In this document: positions 25,470-37,459 of the stretch, in pieces
Layout: every line of letters starts with the position of its first letter
How positions within the stretch are numbered: position 1 is the stretch's first letter
Assembly (NCBI GenBank): GCA_964007475.1
Contig: OZ023273.1
Coordinates: forward strand, 62,506,108 to 62,570,107
DNA: 64,000 nucleotides
DNA from: Hybos culiciformis
Taxonomy: Eukaryota; Arthropoda; Insecta; Diptera; Hybotidae
Direction of reading: 5' to 3'
The notes under the pieces: generated by a model
Seen by the model: only the letters and a program-made list of their open reading frames with translations
What the model was told of the DNA's origin: nothing
The model's database searches: none
Made by a program: the position numbers and the translations under genes

Positions 25470-26292
25470 GAGTATTAACACATATAATATTCCATTTAGC
25501 GATCTAAATTCTGTACTACTGAATACAACATACCGACCACATGCCCATTAAAATAATTTAAGTAACAATAAGTAAAAAAAAAATGAAGCGGGTATTGAAA
25601 TAATTTTCAGATACTTTAAAAAAAAACATTTATTCTAAAACTTTTTTAATAGTATTTTATCCTGTAAACTTTTTAAACGCGGACGTTAGTTGAGAATAGA
25701 TGTGGCTTATATAAAATAAATCGTCGAGGAAGCTTTGCATTGCAAGTTTCATTAAGAGCACAAGACGACCGAACTAAAACAAATAATAAATTCAAATATC
25801 TTAAAACCTACACCGACAGAAATATCATACATATCATATTAAAAATCATGCATAAAAAATGTATGATACTAAAAAACACCTGAACAATAATCGAAGTTTT
25901 GATTTGTAAATTGGGATTAAACCTAAAAAAAAAAAATTTTAATAAAATTATAAATGACTTTGTTACTGTCTGAATTGAATTTGATCGATTTTTTTATTGA
26001 ACTTTTTATTGAATTCAATTCAATTCGGCTATTAATCACATCATATATATCTAATTAATATCAATTAATAATTAAATTATATTGTTTTAGTTCTAATCCT
26101 GTTTTACAACTTAATTTCTAAGTTTTCTGTGCAGGAATTTTGAAATAGTTTCGTACATTTGATATGATTTTTATTCCTATACGAGATACTTTCAAAAGTT
26201 AGTTTTTTTCCGTCTCTCGATTTGATATTGCTGTTGGTTTTCAGCTTAAGATTTATTGCAGTTAAATTTTACTCTATTTTTTTAAGTTAATT
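25470..26292. other. A+T-rich DNA without a recognisable gene
   Basis: Somewhat more mixed sequence around 25660-25830, with no open frame of note and no repeat match in the window. Confidence 0.5.
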
Positions 26293-26488
26293 CACAGAAA
26301 AAAATTTGCTCGTACTAATAACTAAATAATTCGTTAAAATCAACGAAAAATTCGTTATTTTGGCTACAACGAACATTTCGTTGAAAAAAGTTCGTAGTTC
26401 GTTAAAAAAGTTCGTTATACCCCAAAACCAAAAACCTTTCAAATTCTTCAGCAAAAACACCGCAAATACGAAAGAAAAATTTTACTAG

Positions 26489-26738
26489 ACTAAATTTTTT
26501 TTTTTATTTATTTAATTTTTTATTTATTTCTTTTTTATTTTTTATTTTAATTTTTTTTTTATTTTTTTTTTTATTTTTTTTTTTATTTATTTATTTATTT
26601 ATTTATTTTTTTTAATTTTTTTTTTAATTTTTTTTTATTTATTTTTTTTATTTATTAATTTTTTTTATTTATGTTTCTATTTTTATTATTTATTTTTTAA
26701 ATTTTTTTATTTAATTTTTTTTTAATAATTTTTTTTTA
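26489..26738 (-). repeat. A-rich tail-like low-complexity tract (T-rich on plus strand)
   Basis: About 250 nt made almost only of T with interspersed A (TTTTTATTTATT type) on the plus strand. Read on the minus strand it follows the tRNA-like segment and looks like the A-rich tail of a tRNA-derived SINE. Confidence 0.6.
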
Positions 26739-26739
26739 T

Positions 26740-26812
26740 GCCCGCTTGTGGCTTCGAACCACTGGTCCTAAACATTGCAATCCATCAACTCTGCCACTGA
26801 GCTATGAACTAA
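26740..26812 (-). pseudogene. tRNA-Cys-like sequence (Pol III A box and B box)
   Basis: On the minus strand, TAGCTCAGTGG (26794-26804) is an exact A box and GGTTCGAAGCC (26750-26760) is a near-consensus B box, 33 nt apart. The D arm can pair (GCTC with GAGT) and the T stem GTGG/CCAC pairs around TTCGAAG. The anticodon region includes ATTGCAA, and the overall string resembles tRNA-Cys(GCA) as I remember that family. The anticodon stem does not pair well, so it is not a functional tRNA. It may still be a Pol III promoter. It lies inside the TIR element and shares about 33 nt, with few differences, with the module at 35590. Confidence 0.7.
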
Positions 26813-27054
26813 ATTTACGGCAATGTGTAAAATGGAAAATATAAGTTATGTATGGATTGAAATTTTTGTTTCCCGTATTTAACGATAACGAACTTTTTTA
26901 ACGAGTACTAAAAATGAAAAAAAAGGTTCGTAATAGAAAATAAACGAAATTTCCGTTACAAAAACGTATTTATTCATTATTTTTCGTTATCTTAACGAGA
27001 ATGTCATTAACGAACTTTTTTGACGTAATGAGTACCAGCAAATTTTTTTCTGTG

Positions 27055-30000
27055 TTAAAAATGGAATAAATTTATTCAATGCGTATTAATGTAATTTTCT
27101 TAAATCAAAATATTATTTTTCTTTTTTTTTCACTTAGTGGTGAAAAAAGAATTAATTCATGCCCTCAATTCAACAATAAATCGAAAGTAATTAAAAAATA
27201 TATATACCTGCTATATAAAAGATGCAAAATAAGAACAAAAAACCACATTAAAATTTAAAATAAAAATAAATAAATTATACTTGAACGAAAATGAATTTAT
27301 GCACTCAACATGAGATACTGAAAGTTTATTTTTATTTGAGAAAATGTTTTTCCTTTTTTATTTTTGGTTTTTTATATTAAACGGAATTGCAAAATTATAC
27401 AAATTAGGTGTACACAGAAATAAAGAAGAAATTAATTAATTTCTTATTCAATTAGTATATTAGCAGTGTGATATTCATTTTCCGATCTCAAAAATGTGAA
27501 AGTTCGAATTTATTAAGTAACAATTTTTTTATTATCCCACAAATTTATTATCCCACAAATTTAACATGAATTATTCAATCACAGAAAAATTGCAATATGG
27601 TATTAACATTAACATTGCTATTGCGGCACATTATTTAGAATTTTATCTTAAAATGAAGCAAAAAAGAAAGACTACATAAAACATTGGCCAACTGAAGACG
27701 AATAAAGTAAGATAGATGTGATTAATTTTTTTTTTTCAAACTTAGTACCGAACTGAATTTGATCTACTTCGAATTTATTTGTTCTATAAAGAAATTTTAT
27801 TATTTATTATTTTGAATGAAATACTTGAAATAATTCTAGGAAACCACACTTAATAATAAAATGCAAATTTTGTAGATGATGCACTAGTAAAATATTAATT
27901 TGTTTGTTTTGGAACTTTTGTGGAATTTCAATATAATATATCTAGGTATACTATACACTTTTAGTTTATAAACTTATTTGTGTTTTATTACTATGTGGTT
28001 TATTTGGTTTTAATGGCAAACCAATTGTATTTAAATTTGTTTTTATTTTGACCTAAATTGACTTCTTGTGCTTTTAGTTCTTTACCATTTCAAAGCATAT
28101 AAATTATGCGATTTTGCATTTTGGTTTGGATGGCAATTTTTTTTTTTTTTTAATTACTTTACATGTATATCTGTACACATTATTTGACCTGTTTTTTTTT
28201 TTTTTTCTTTAATTAAAATAATAAATCTGCTCTATTAAATTTCTGGGATGATGCAATTCTAAAAAAAAATGGATGTATATTTAAGCATTACAATGATGTC
28301 ATTAATTTATGTATTATTTATATATAAAAATATAATGTACAAATTAAAATTGATAAATATTAGAATATGAAATTAATTCATGAAAAGAGTTATACGTACG
28401 CCTAAATGAAAAGATAAAGTTATACCTCAGAAACAATTATTTGGCTGTAATCATTCATTCCTTGTCACCTAATCCAAGAATGTTCTAATATACCACAGCT
28501 GATATATTAATAGCACAATTAAATTATGTAATTCATATATTTTTCACTTCTGTAACATAATATTACTGAAATTTGAAAGCAAACAGTTAATAAAAAATTA
28601 CAATAAAAATATGTATAACCAAACATTATATTAATACTAAATGCTAATTACACAATGTGTTTTTACACAGGCCACTGTATGTACAAGAGTAATAATTCAG
28701 TTGAAAAAAATATTTGCCGCCAAAATAATTTTATCACCCACAAAATCTTTTAACAACATAATATATTATTTAAATCATTTAAATTTATTATCTTAACTCT
28801 GATTAAAAGGTCATCGCGCCTTTTTCCGCCTTTTAAATTTGTTCAGGCGTCCTGTTTTTAATTTCGAAAAATAAAAAAAAATTAAATAATATAAAACATT
28901 CATTTTTAATTCAATTGAAACATAATAATATAATCAGTGATGCCCTAAAAGTTCAAAAATAAAAAAAAAAGTTAAGCTTTATAAATAAAAAAATTTTCAT
29001 TTTCAGCTCAAGCGAATTTAAAAATAAAATTATATACGAACGTGTATTAATACATAATACATGTTGTATACATTCTGCGAAATAAAAATTTTATATATAA
29101 ATGCACAAGACACAGCAATCAAAGTATAATTTTATAAAATCAAACTTTTAATTAAATTCCCATAAGGGAAAAAGAAAAACAATTCATTGATTAAAGTGAG
29201 AAAATTATTTTCGAATTTCTAAAGATTGTAAAGACCAATTCATACAATTTCAAAGAATGTAATTTTTTCTTTGCGTATGAATATGTTCTGAAAACCAATT
29301 ATTTAAAATTAAGATTAATCATAAATATCTAATTTATTGAATGTTTAAAACTTTTGAGAGATCATAATATAATTAAAGAAAACGGAATAATATGCTGGAA
29401 ATTTCTGGAGATATTATTTATGTTAAAGTTATAAATGAAATTACATACACAATGCGCCTAAATAATTATATTGTATACGCATGAACATATGTAATATAAA
29501 ATAGATTTGTATATGATTTTATTTAAGATATATACTATATACAAAATATTATAATATGAAAGTAGATAATATAATATTTTAAACATAATAATTATCATAT
29601 TAAATATATTTTTTTTCATATAAATCACATTATATATCTTGTTCGTAATAAATCCTGTTTGAAAATATATAAATTTTTAGTTTTGATAATTTGTCTTGTT
29701 AATATTTTCCTACAGCCTATGTATTGTTGGCTCAGATACGATTCGAATTATCCTTATTTGCTACGTACTTAAAAATACTTAGTCCTGACAACTCATAAAA
29801 AGAATGTATATGTATATCTCTTAAGCAATTTGAATTGAAAGTCAGAACATCAATCTGTAAATTACGCAAATACAATTAAATTTTTATCTTATTTTTTAGA
29901 AAAATTCTTAATTATTCCCGCATGAAGAAAATAATAACCATAGATTTTTTTAATTCCATATATTTATACTTGAAAAATTATTGAATTAAATTTTGGAAGT

Positions 30001-30840
30001 GCGTTCAAAAACGAAATTATTAAAATTCCGCGTGAATTTAAGAAATATTTAAACCTTATTTTTTTTTTTCATGCGTGAAAGAAGAAAAATATTATTATAC
30101 AATTTTTATTTAATTAATGAATGAAATTTTCATGTCTGCAGCACATTGGTAAATTGGATGAAAGGAAATAAGATAAAAATTGTGGATAAAAACAAATATT
30201 GAAGATATTTCAATTATAAAAATAAATAAAAAAAAAATATAAAACATGATACAAAAAAAAATTGAATTATTTAATTAAAAATCAATTACGATTGATTTCT
30301 TTTTCAATGAACTATTCTGTGTGCGTGTTAAAAAACTGTTAAAGTTGGTATAATGTCTTTTATCAAAGAATTAATTAAAATTATATTAAAGCAGAATATC
30401 AGTTTTATTTTATTCACTCAAGATAACATTATTTAATCTTTGAACTAAATTGCATTTTATTTAAAGTTTAATAATTCAAACAAATTATACATAAAAGAAA
30501 AACAATATGCATTTCTTCTCAAATTTAGTTACATTTTACGTCTAATAAGACACTCACATGTTCCCAAAACCTTCAAAATATCAGCATATTTTACGAAAGA
30601 AAATCTATACTCAGTCTACAAAAATGCATTTTATATTAATATTCATGCCGAAAAAAAAAAAAATTTTTCTTCCCCTGATAAAATAAATGAAACCATAAAT
30701 ATTTTGTTGCTGTTAGAATATTTAATTAATTACTTAATTAAAAACGAACAAAAATAAATAACTAGGTACCTTAATTTATATACCTTTTTTTTTATTATTA
30801 TTCCAATGAAAATTATGTTACCCCTTTTTTTTCCTTACAG
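27055..30840. other. A+T-rich DNA without a supported gene
   Basis: Contains an exact 16-bp tandem duplication of ATTATCCCACAAATTT at 27531-27562. The rest is A/T-rich sequence with long T runs (28137, 28191). No gene or element was recognised. Confidence 0.55.
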
Positions 30841-30859
30841 CATATACCATACATATATG
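30841..30859 (+). CDS. Candidate 19-nt microexon
   Basis: CATATACCATACATATATG is preceded directly by a strong acceptor (a pyrimidine tract ending TTTTTTTTCCTTACAG) and followed directly by GTAAGT. Both sites match the splice consensus well, and they face each other at a length typical of microexons. All three frames are open across it. Its length is not a multiple of three, so inclusion would shift the frame. No neighbouring exon is visible within several kb, so the host gene is unknown. Chance pairing of the two sites cannot be excluded. Confidence 0.3.
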
Positions 30860-33800
30860 GTAAGTTTGTTATATTAAAAATATTCTAGTAAATTTATTGT
30901 CATGGGTACTATGCAACATTAAATAAAATATTTTAAATTCTTTTGTTTTAAAATTATATTATCTCTTTAAAATGTATGTACGTACACAAGTTTAAGAAAT
31001 GATAAAAAAAAAATTAAAATATAAAAAATAAAGATATTTATCTTTTAGATAAAACTGGCCATTAGAAAAGCATATTCTTATTAGAAAATTAATAGCACCT
31101 GAAACTTTTATTTATAACCCTGCTTGAATAAAAAATTAAATAAAATTCCAATTTCTATTCTTTTAATAAAGAAGTTGAAAAGAAAATTATTATTACACAA
31201 TTTATTTGTCTAATTTAATTCCTTATATGATTATAAATTTATGATTGCGATATAATAAATTAGTATAGATTTATGTAAATATTCTTCTTCTGGATTTGGT
31301 TGTAAGGCACTTAAATTTTTTAAAAATTTCTCCATAGTTACCTAAAAGTGTTTTTAAATTATAACTTTGTATATGAATATAGTAATTTTGAAGTTTGAAG
31401 AGAGATTTCTTAAGAATATTTACATTAAGCTACTGAATCTAAATATAATGTAACTTTTCATCTGAATTTATCAATTTATATGAAAACTAACTATACTAAA
31501 AGAAATTCATCTGCAGTTACTCTGCTTTCTGTGTTTCTTCTTCTTTTTTTCTCAAGAATAGTTCTTAAGAAATATTTCCTAATTTAATGTACACAAAGAG
31601 TTAATTTAATATAACACAGAAGTTAATATAGGAAAACAAAAGCCTAATATCTAATTACCATTTAATATTCTGACTGACCCTAATGAATTATGAAATTTTG
31701 ATGAAAAACTATTTTTAAGATGATCATAACGGTTATATTATACAATCATTGATTAAATAATTACCTCGAAATGTTCGGTTGATGAACTTATCTCTGATGT
31801 AAGATAAAAATATGTATATGTAAAACTTTAACATAAAGTTTTGAAACAACAATGACGACTGTGGAAATATAAAACTTCTCTTAAGGATTTTGTAATCATC
31901 AGATTTAGGTTTACCTATTGTAAAATTACATTTTTAAAAAATGAAGAAGAACAAAAACAACATGAATTTTATCAATATTTTCAGTTTCAAGAATATGTAA
32001 TTTTCTCGTAAAAATATTATGTTTTTATGTTTTTAAATTAGATACGTTTAAAAAAGGTAACTAATTCATAATTTCTATTGCAGGTTTTCAATACAATTTT
32101 TCGGAGAATATTTTTTTTAATTTTTGGTTAAAATTATCATTGAAATGTTATAATGTTATGAATGAATAAATTTCAAATTTATTTAACAAATTAATTTTTT
32201 TTCAACCAAAAAATTTCTAAAGAAAAAAAAAAACAAATTTTACACATAAAAGAAAATTTAACCCAAAAAACCACAGACAGGTGTTCTTGGTTCTGCGAAT
32301 ACATAATGTTTCTTGTTTCTTGTTTTTTTGTATTTAAATGTAAATTCGTATTGTACAAAAAAAAATATTGAAACAAAAGAATATCATAATTATGAAACAC
32401 TGTCACAAATAATATAAATAAATTATTTTTAACCTAATGTATAAATTGAAGTGTTATTACTCTTAATGCTTCATTGCGGAAAATTTCCAATCAAAGAGAT
32501 ACTCACTTACTCACTTTAATGGTCTTCCAAAAAACTAAATAGCAAAATTAAAAGTAAAAAGTTAGTAAAAAAGTCATATAATAAACTATATAATCAAAAC
32601 TGTAATACCAAATTTTTGATATTTTATAAATTAGATACAATCCAATTATGTGAAAAATTGCTCTACAAAATAAAAGCCGTGTTTCTCAAAATTATTTTTA
32701 TAGTTCCAAAAATGAGAAAAATTTACCAAAAAGGTGCGAATTTATTTAATTTTTTTATGATAAAAACTTAGCTATGTATTTTTATGATAATATAAAATGA
32801 TACTAATATATTAAAGTGGGTGCAAGTTATGAACAATTTTAACGACTATTAAAATTTATTCCTTTGAAATTTATTGCTTTATCAAACTCGCAAGCATAAT
32901 AAGTTTATGTATTGTTCATGCATTTAAAAAAAAAAACAAAATTTTAAATAATGTATCTTTAATTCTTAAACATGTCTATCTGCACAATCGTAATGTGCCT
33001 ACAATATGTACATAATGTCTGGCATAATTTTTTCAAACATAATATCTGCACTATTTAAGTAATTAAAAAAAAGTTAAATTTTATATTAGTTTAAACAAAT
33101 AATAATATTAACAAAGTATAATAATGATAATAATTCTTAATATTGTGATTAATTGGTGTATTTATATACTTAATTACAAAAAGTACAACTGTATAGAATG
33201 CTCATTAATCATAACATTACAAAATTAACTTCTGAACCAAGTCATATGCATAATTTTAAATCCAACTCAAATTGCATAAGCTTAAATTTATAAGAAAAAT
33301 AACTCTAAGTAAAAAAGCATAATAAAGCATTGATGTTTGAGTAAGAAATTATTTCATTATCGATTAAATGAGTTCAAAATGTTAACCCACGCCAGCAAAA
33401 GCTTTCCTATCGGATAAATCAATCTATTTAGGATATATATTATATTGATTTCAAAAAGTTTCTCAACATATATGTATTTATTTTGATAATTTTATTATTA
33501 ATAAATGAAAAATATGTATATGCAATGAAATTAAATTATAATTATCATTATACTAAAGATGTTAATTTATTAATTAGCATAAATATTTATGTTAAAAGAA
33601 AAATAATAAAGATGAATATAATATTGTAGAAAAAGAATTATAATAAATATCGACAGGGTTAATAAACTCAAGTGCCATCAAAAATGTTAAGCATTCAATG
33701 TCTCCATAATTGTGCATAATATATTGCACTTAAAAAAATATGTATACCCATATGATATTTACATATATGTACAAATATTATAGTTGCACTATACTTGAAT

Positions 33801-34406
33801 TTGCATTGAAACTATGTAAATAAAAATTTATAGAAACGCGAATTTAATTAATAAATTGAACAAATATTTAAATCTAAAAAAAAGTAATAAATTAAAACTA
33901 AGTAAGTTATTTTTCTGCTTCTCGGTATTATTATCATCATCAATAAGAAGGGTAATCAAAACTAATTCATTTTTACTGTTAGTCATTTTCCTGGACTTGA
34001 TAATAAAAAAATTGGTAAAAAACTTTATTTATTATTTTTTAATTGGAATAACTATTAATTTTAACATATTTCTCTAATTCTAATTTTTCAGTTTATTACA
34101 ATTTTATTACAATAACTTTATACAGTACTATTAACTATATACAAACTGATAAATTTTGCTTCTGTTCTGAAAATTTTATTTTTGCATGAAGTAAATACGT
34201 TATTCAATAAAAAATAATTTGTTTTAATTCATTATAATAATAAAAATAATAAAATGTTGTACAGATGTAGACTACATATTTAAATATTATGTTGAATAAC
34301 TTGTAAATGATTATTATGAATACGCAATAAATTATGAAATGTATTTCGATATAAGCATATATTAAATATTTATGTCTCACTTAATGTTCAAAAACATATT
34401 ATTGAC
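30860..34406. other. A+T-rich DNA without a recognisable gene
   Basis: A/T-rich sequence. An acceptor-like site TTTCTATTGCAG ends near 32082, but no good open frame follows. No repeats with clear boundaries were seen. Confidence 0.55.
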
Positions 34407-34886
34407 TTATAAAATTTTATAATTAATAAATACATTATATTTTATTCTTTATAATCAGAAAGTGAGAAAATTTTATTATGTATATTCAAGTATTAAAATT
34501 ATCACCTTAAAATTCCATTAATTGTAGAATTTCCTACATAAAAATATAAATATAAATTTCGACTTGTAATAAAAATATTGATTTTTTTTTTCAAAATTTT
34601 TACTACAAGTGAATTTATATTTAATTTTTATGTAGAAATTCTACACTTAATGAATTTTAAGGAGATAATTTTAATACTTGATATACTTATAAATTTTATA
34701 ATTAATAAATACATTACTATTTCTATTCTTTATAATCAGAAAGTGAGAAAATTTTATTATGTATCTTCAAGTATTAAATTACTCACCTTAACATCTCCAT
34801 TAATTGTAGAATTTCCTACATAAAAATATAAATATAAATTTCGACTTGTAATAAAAATATTGATTTTTTTTTTCAAAATTTTTACT
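34407..34886. repeat. Direct-inverted-direct repeat cluster
   Basis: Copy 1 (34407-34604) and copy 2 (34687-34886) are direct repeats of about 200 bp with few differences; both contain ATAATCAGAAAGTGAGAAAA and ATTTCGACTTGTAATAAAAA. Between them, about 34605-34684 is an inverted, slightly more diverged copy of part of the unit, starting ACAAGTGAATTTATATTTAA. The cluster ends about 190 bp before the assembly gap. Confidence 0.8.
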
Positions 34887-35079
34887 CCAGAATTTAAATT
34901 TTTTGAAACAGTCTTCACTTCTTATGAATTGAATAAAAATCATAAAGAACATTATATTTTTAGAGCATATAATGAATAAAATGATTGCCTGAGGCCTATT
35001 GCTCTTTCGACAATTCTTAATCTCTAAAGATGCTACAGATCAAATTTTATTTTTTATCTGTCCTGAGATGATACAGTAC

Positions 35080-35279
35080 NNNNNNNNNNNNNNNNNNNNN
35101 NNNNNNNNNNNNNNNNNNNNNNNNNNNNNNNNNNNNNNNNNNNNNNNNNNNNNNNNNNNNNNNNNNNNNNNNNNNNNNNNNNNNNNNNNNNNNNNNNNNN
35201 NNNNNNNNNNNNNNNNNNNNNNNNNNNNNNNNNNNNNNNNNNNNNNNNNNNNNNNNNNNNNNNNNNNNNNNNNNNNNNN
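35080..35279. other. Assembly gap (200 N)
   Basis: Exactly 200 N, probably a fixed-size placeholder for an unknown length. Repeats lie on both sides. Frames that read through the N run are meaningless. Confidence 0.98.
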
Positions 35280-35289
35280 GTTCACGTGA

Positions 35290-35343
35290 TTCAGCTATAG
35301 CTGAACAGTAGATCACGTGATCTGTCGTACTATTCCGTACGAC
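35290..35343. repeat. Three adjacent short palindromes
   Basis: TTCAGCTATAGCTGAA (35290-35305), GATCACGTGATC (35311-35322) and the stem GTCGTAC/GTACGAC (35324-35330 and 35337-35343) follow one another directly after the gap. They are richer in G+C than the neighbourhood and could fold as consecutive hairpins. They may be part of the structure that broke the assembly. Confidence 0.7.
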
Positions 35344-35589
35344 GTGGGGCTCAAAGTGTTAAATCATATGGGTATTGTACACCCAAAAAAATATTTGGTA
35401 AAATCAACCCAAAAATCAACCCAAAATGCCGTAAAAATTCAGCCAACCCAAAAATGTTGGTGAAATTTGGTAAATTTTTAGGTAGTTTTTTTTTGTTGTA
35501 ATTTTCGGTTAAAGGAGCAAAAAGTTTTTTTTATTTATTTTTATTTCATTTTATTTTTATTCATTCTTAATAATTTTTTTTATTATGCT

Positions 35590-35658
35590 TTTCTTCGGGA
35601 TTCGAACCTTGTTCTTTGGCATTTCAATCGATCACTCTTCCACTGAGCTATAGTATTA
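35590..35658 (-). pseudogene. tRNA-like sequence (A box and B box), second copy of module
   Basis: On the minus strand TAGCTCAGTGG (35640-35650) and GGTTCGAATCC (35598-35608) are exact Pol III A- and B-box sequences, 31 nt apart. CACTGAGCTAT and the preceding bases align with 26740-26812 with few differences, and both copies share the GTGYAAAATRGAAAATATAA stretch beyond the A box. The T stem is disrupted, so it is not a working tRNA. Confidence 0.7.
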
Positions 35659-35894
35659 AAATTATGTATGTGTGCAAAATAGAAAATATAAATTCCCTGG
35701 TGTAACCGAAAAAGAACCATAAAATCACCAAAAATTCGGTGAAATTTTAGGTTAAATTAGGCTAGGTTGCAAGAATGAGAGATCTACGTCTTTTCTCGCA
35801 TTAAGGTTTAAACTGTTTTCATTATTGCAATGAAAAAAGGTACTTGATAAGAAAAAAACGCCGAGAAAACAAATTTTGTAATTTGCATCAGACA

Positions 35895-35905
35895 GGATTC
35901 GAACC
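35895..35905 (-). promoter_or_regulatory. Isolated Pol III B-box match
   Basis: GGTTCGAATCC on the minus strand, an exact B-box consensus, with only a weak A-box-like stretch upstream (TTAGCAATACTGAGG). It could be a second, more decayed tRNA-like unit in the same TIR element. Confidence 0.45.
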
Positions 35906-36312
35906 GGCAACCTCAGTATTGCTAATTTTTTGGTTGACATTTTGGTAACAAAGAGTATTTTGGTGAAATTTTAGTGAATTTTTATGTACCCAAAAAGAAC
36001 AAAAAAAAATATATATTTATTTAGTAAAATTTTTGGTACTTACTTCGGTTAAAATAAACTATTTGTTAATTTTTCAGGTTACCAAAAAGTTTAACATAAA
36101 GTCTACAAATATTTTTGGTTAAACTTTTGGTTGTAAACAGTGTATTAGTTAAATTTTGGTGAATTTTTAGGTTAATAAAAATATTTTTAGAAATTTTAAA
36201 CATATTTTGTAAAATTTTGGTAAATATTTTGGTTAAAGACAGTTATTTCGTAAATTTCTTGGTTACCAAAAAATCAACCCAAAAATTTTACCTAAAAATT
36301 TTTTTGGGTGTA

Positions 36313-37403
36313 GTATTCCATTTTGCCCAACTACTACGTAGTCCGTTTTACCTTTTTTGTTTGTTTCATCGTATTTTTTTTTTTAGGTTTAATAAACACG
36401 TACGAACGTGTTCGTATGAAAGCTAATACATACCCAGACTAAAATATACCCAAGAAAAAATAAAACGAATACTACTGTAGTTCTATCAGAAAAAACAAAA
36501 ACACACAAAAAAAAACAAAAACTTACTTTTTTTTCTATTTTTCTTTTTTTTTCTTCCATGCTTGCACCGAGCTTTACAGGTCAAAAATCAAGAATAGACT
36601 GAGAGTATTTGATATGATGTCCAAAGAGATGATTAATTGCTTAGGAACGTCACACCAGCGAAAATCCGTTTTACCCGCCTATGCCGTTTTAGGCCACTTT
36701 CCCCTAGTCAATTCTTTCAGGAGCAAAAAAAAAATAAATTCAGTTTTCTAATTAATTATGAAATAATTTTAAGAAATTCTTTTTACAAAAAATCAATAAA
36801 ATTAATATCTTGCGTATTTTATAATTTTTATTTAAAATAAATAAGAAATAACGCACAAAATCAGTTTTTACGGTAGCTCTTAATTGCTTTGCGGTATTAG
36901 CTGTGATCGAGACATTAAAATTTAAAACTTGTTTTTTTTTAACGCGCACTGGGCAGTCCAATGCAATACTACTGGTTACTTTCAAATACCCAATGTACAT
37001 TTTAAAAAATTCATCTTTTATTTTCCGTTTCAGCAATAGTTTAACTTCGTATGTTTACTTTAGAATTCTCTTTAAAGTAAAAAAAATTCATTCAAATATA
37101 AAAATTAAATTATCTATAAATAAAAAAAATATCTCTGAATGAACATAAATGTGGTCATTACGCGCTAACCAATAAAATTAGAAAATTAATGAAAACCAAA
37201 CATAATAAACTTTTCATATAAATTGCATAATCTTCATATATAAATTATTCAATTAATTTTTAATATATTATGTTATGTATGTATATATAATTTTTTAAAC
37301 AAAATATGTTGCATTTCATATAGTTTTATTCTGTTAATTTCTAATTTGTGTAAAAAATATATATATTTTTTCTATTTGAAAATTACATTTTTTCCTTTTT
37401 TAG
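36313..37403. other. Mixed A+T-rich DNA, no supported gene
   Basis: Contains G+C-richer patches (36325-36345, 36640-36710, 36940-36965). CCGTTTTACC occurs at 36342 and 36667, with the related CCGTTTTAGG at 36684. A minus-strand 94-codon frame at 36752-37036 has a fairly protein-like middle (SSIALDCPVRVKKK) but no recognisable domain, and a plus-strand frame overlaps it. Neither is accepted as a gene. A decayed transposon is possible. Confidence 0.4.
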
Positions 37404-37459
37404 GTGGCGTCAATCAATCACACATGACCAAGCACATTGTTAACGGCTATTTTCCCTAA
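37404..37459 (+). CDS. Candidate terminal coding exon, unknown
   Basis: A strong pyrimidine tract ending TTTTTTCCTTTTTTAG is followed by a frame (two bases, then GGC) that encodes GVNQSHMTKHIVNGYFP and stops at TAA (37457-37459). An AATAAA lies about 50 nt downstream at 37507-37512. Acceptor, short mixed-composition peptide, stop and polyadenylation signal appear in the right order for a last exon. The peptide is not one I can assign. It is too short for certainty and no upstream exon is identified. Confidence 0.27.

Larger units (their letters stand above)
26293..27054. mobile_element. TIR element with TTCGTT/AACGAA arrays and a tRNA-like module
   Basis: The left end CACAGAAAAAAATTTGCTCG is matched by the reverse complement of the right end, with one difference over about 24 bp. 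Inside the left end lie repeated TTCGTT/AACGAA words (26331-26415), in phrases such as AAAAAAGTTCGTT; the right side (26880-27025) has AACGAACTTTTTTAACG and similar. The middle has a long T-rich tract and a tRNA-Cys-like segment on the minus strand. No transposase frame is present. The target duplication is unclear: TTAA occurs close to both ends, but with a 2-nt offset on the left. The architecture closely parallels the element at 35380. Confidence 0.75.
35380..36310. mobile_element. TIR element with TA duplication, TTTTGGTTAAA-type arrays and tRNA-like module
   Basis: It is flanked by TA on each side (35378-35379 and 36311-36312). It starts CACCCAAAAAAATATTTGG and ends with a near complement finishing TTTTTTTGGGTG. 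The TIR is about 25 bp with a few differences. Inside are many degenerate copies of TTTTGGTTAAA, TTTTGGTGAATTTTTAGGTT and similar, dense at 35700-35770 and 35930-36270. A tRNA-like segment on the minus strand sits at 35590-35658 after a T-rich tract (35525-35580), and another B box at 35895-35905. No transposase is visible. The start CAC plus A-run resembles the element at 26293, suggesting one superfamily. Non-autonomous. Confidence 0.8.

Noticed and set aside
26740..26812. Functional tRNA gene
   Set aside because: A and B boxes are good, but the anticodon and acceptor stems do not pair, and the sequence sits inside a transposon.
33856..34823. Hydrophobic 73- and 81-codon frames
   Set aside because: Composition follows from T-rich DNA; the second crosses the direct-inverted-direct repeat cluster.
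34999..35316. ORFs spanning the gap
   Set aside because: They exist only because N was read as open sequence.
36752..37142. Opposed 94- and 79-codon frames
   Set aside because: They overlap on opposite strands, have no domain, and end in A/T-driven I/L/K/N stretches.
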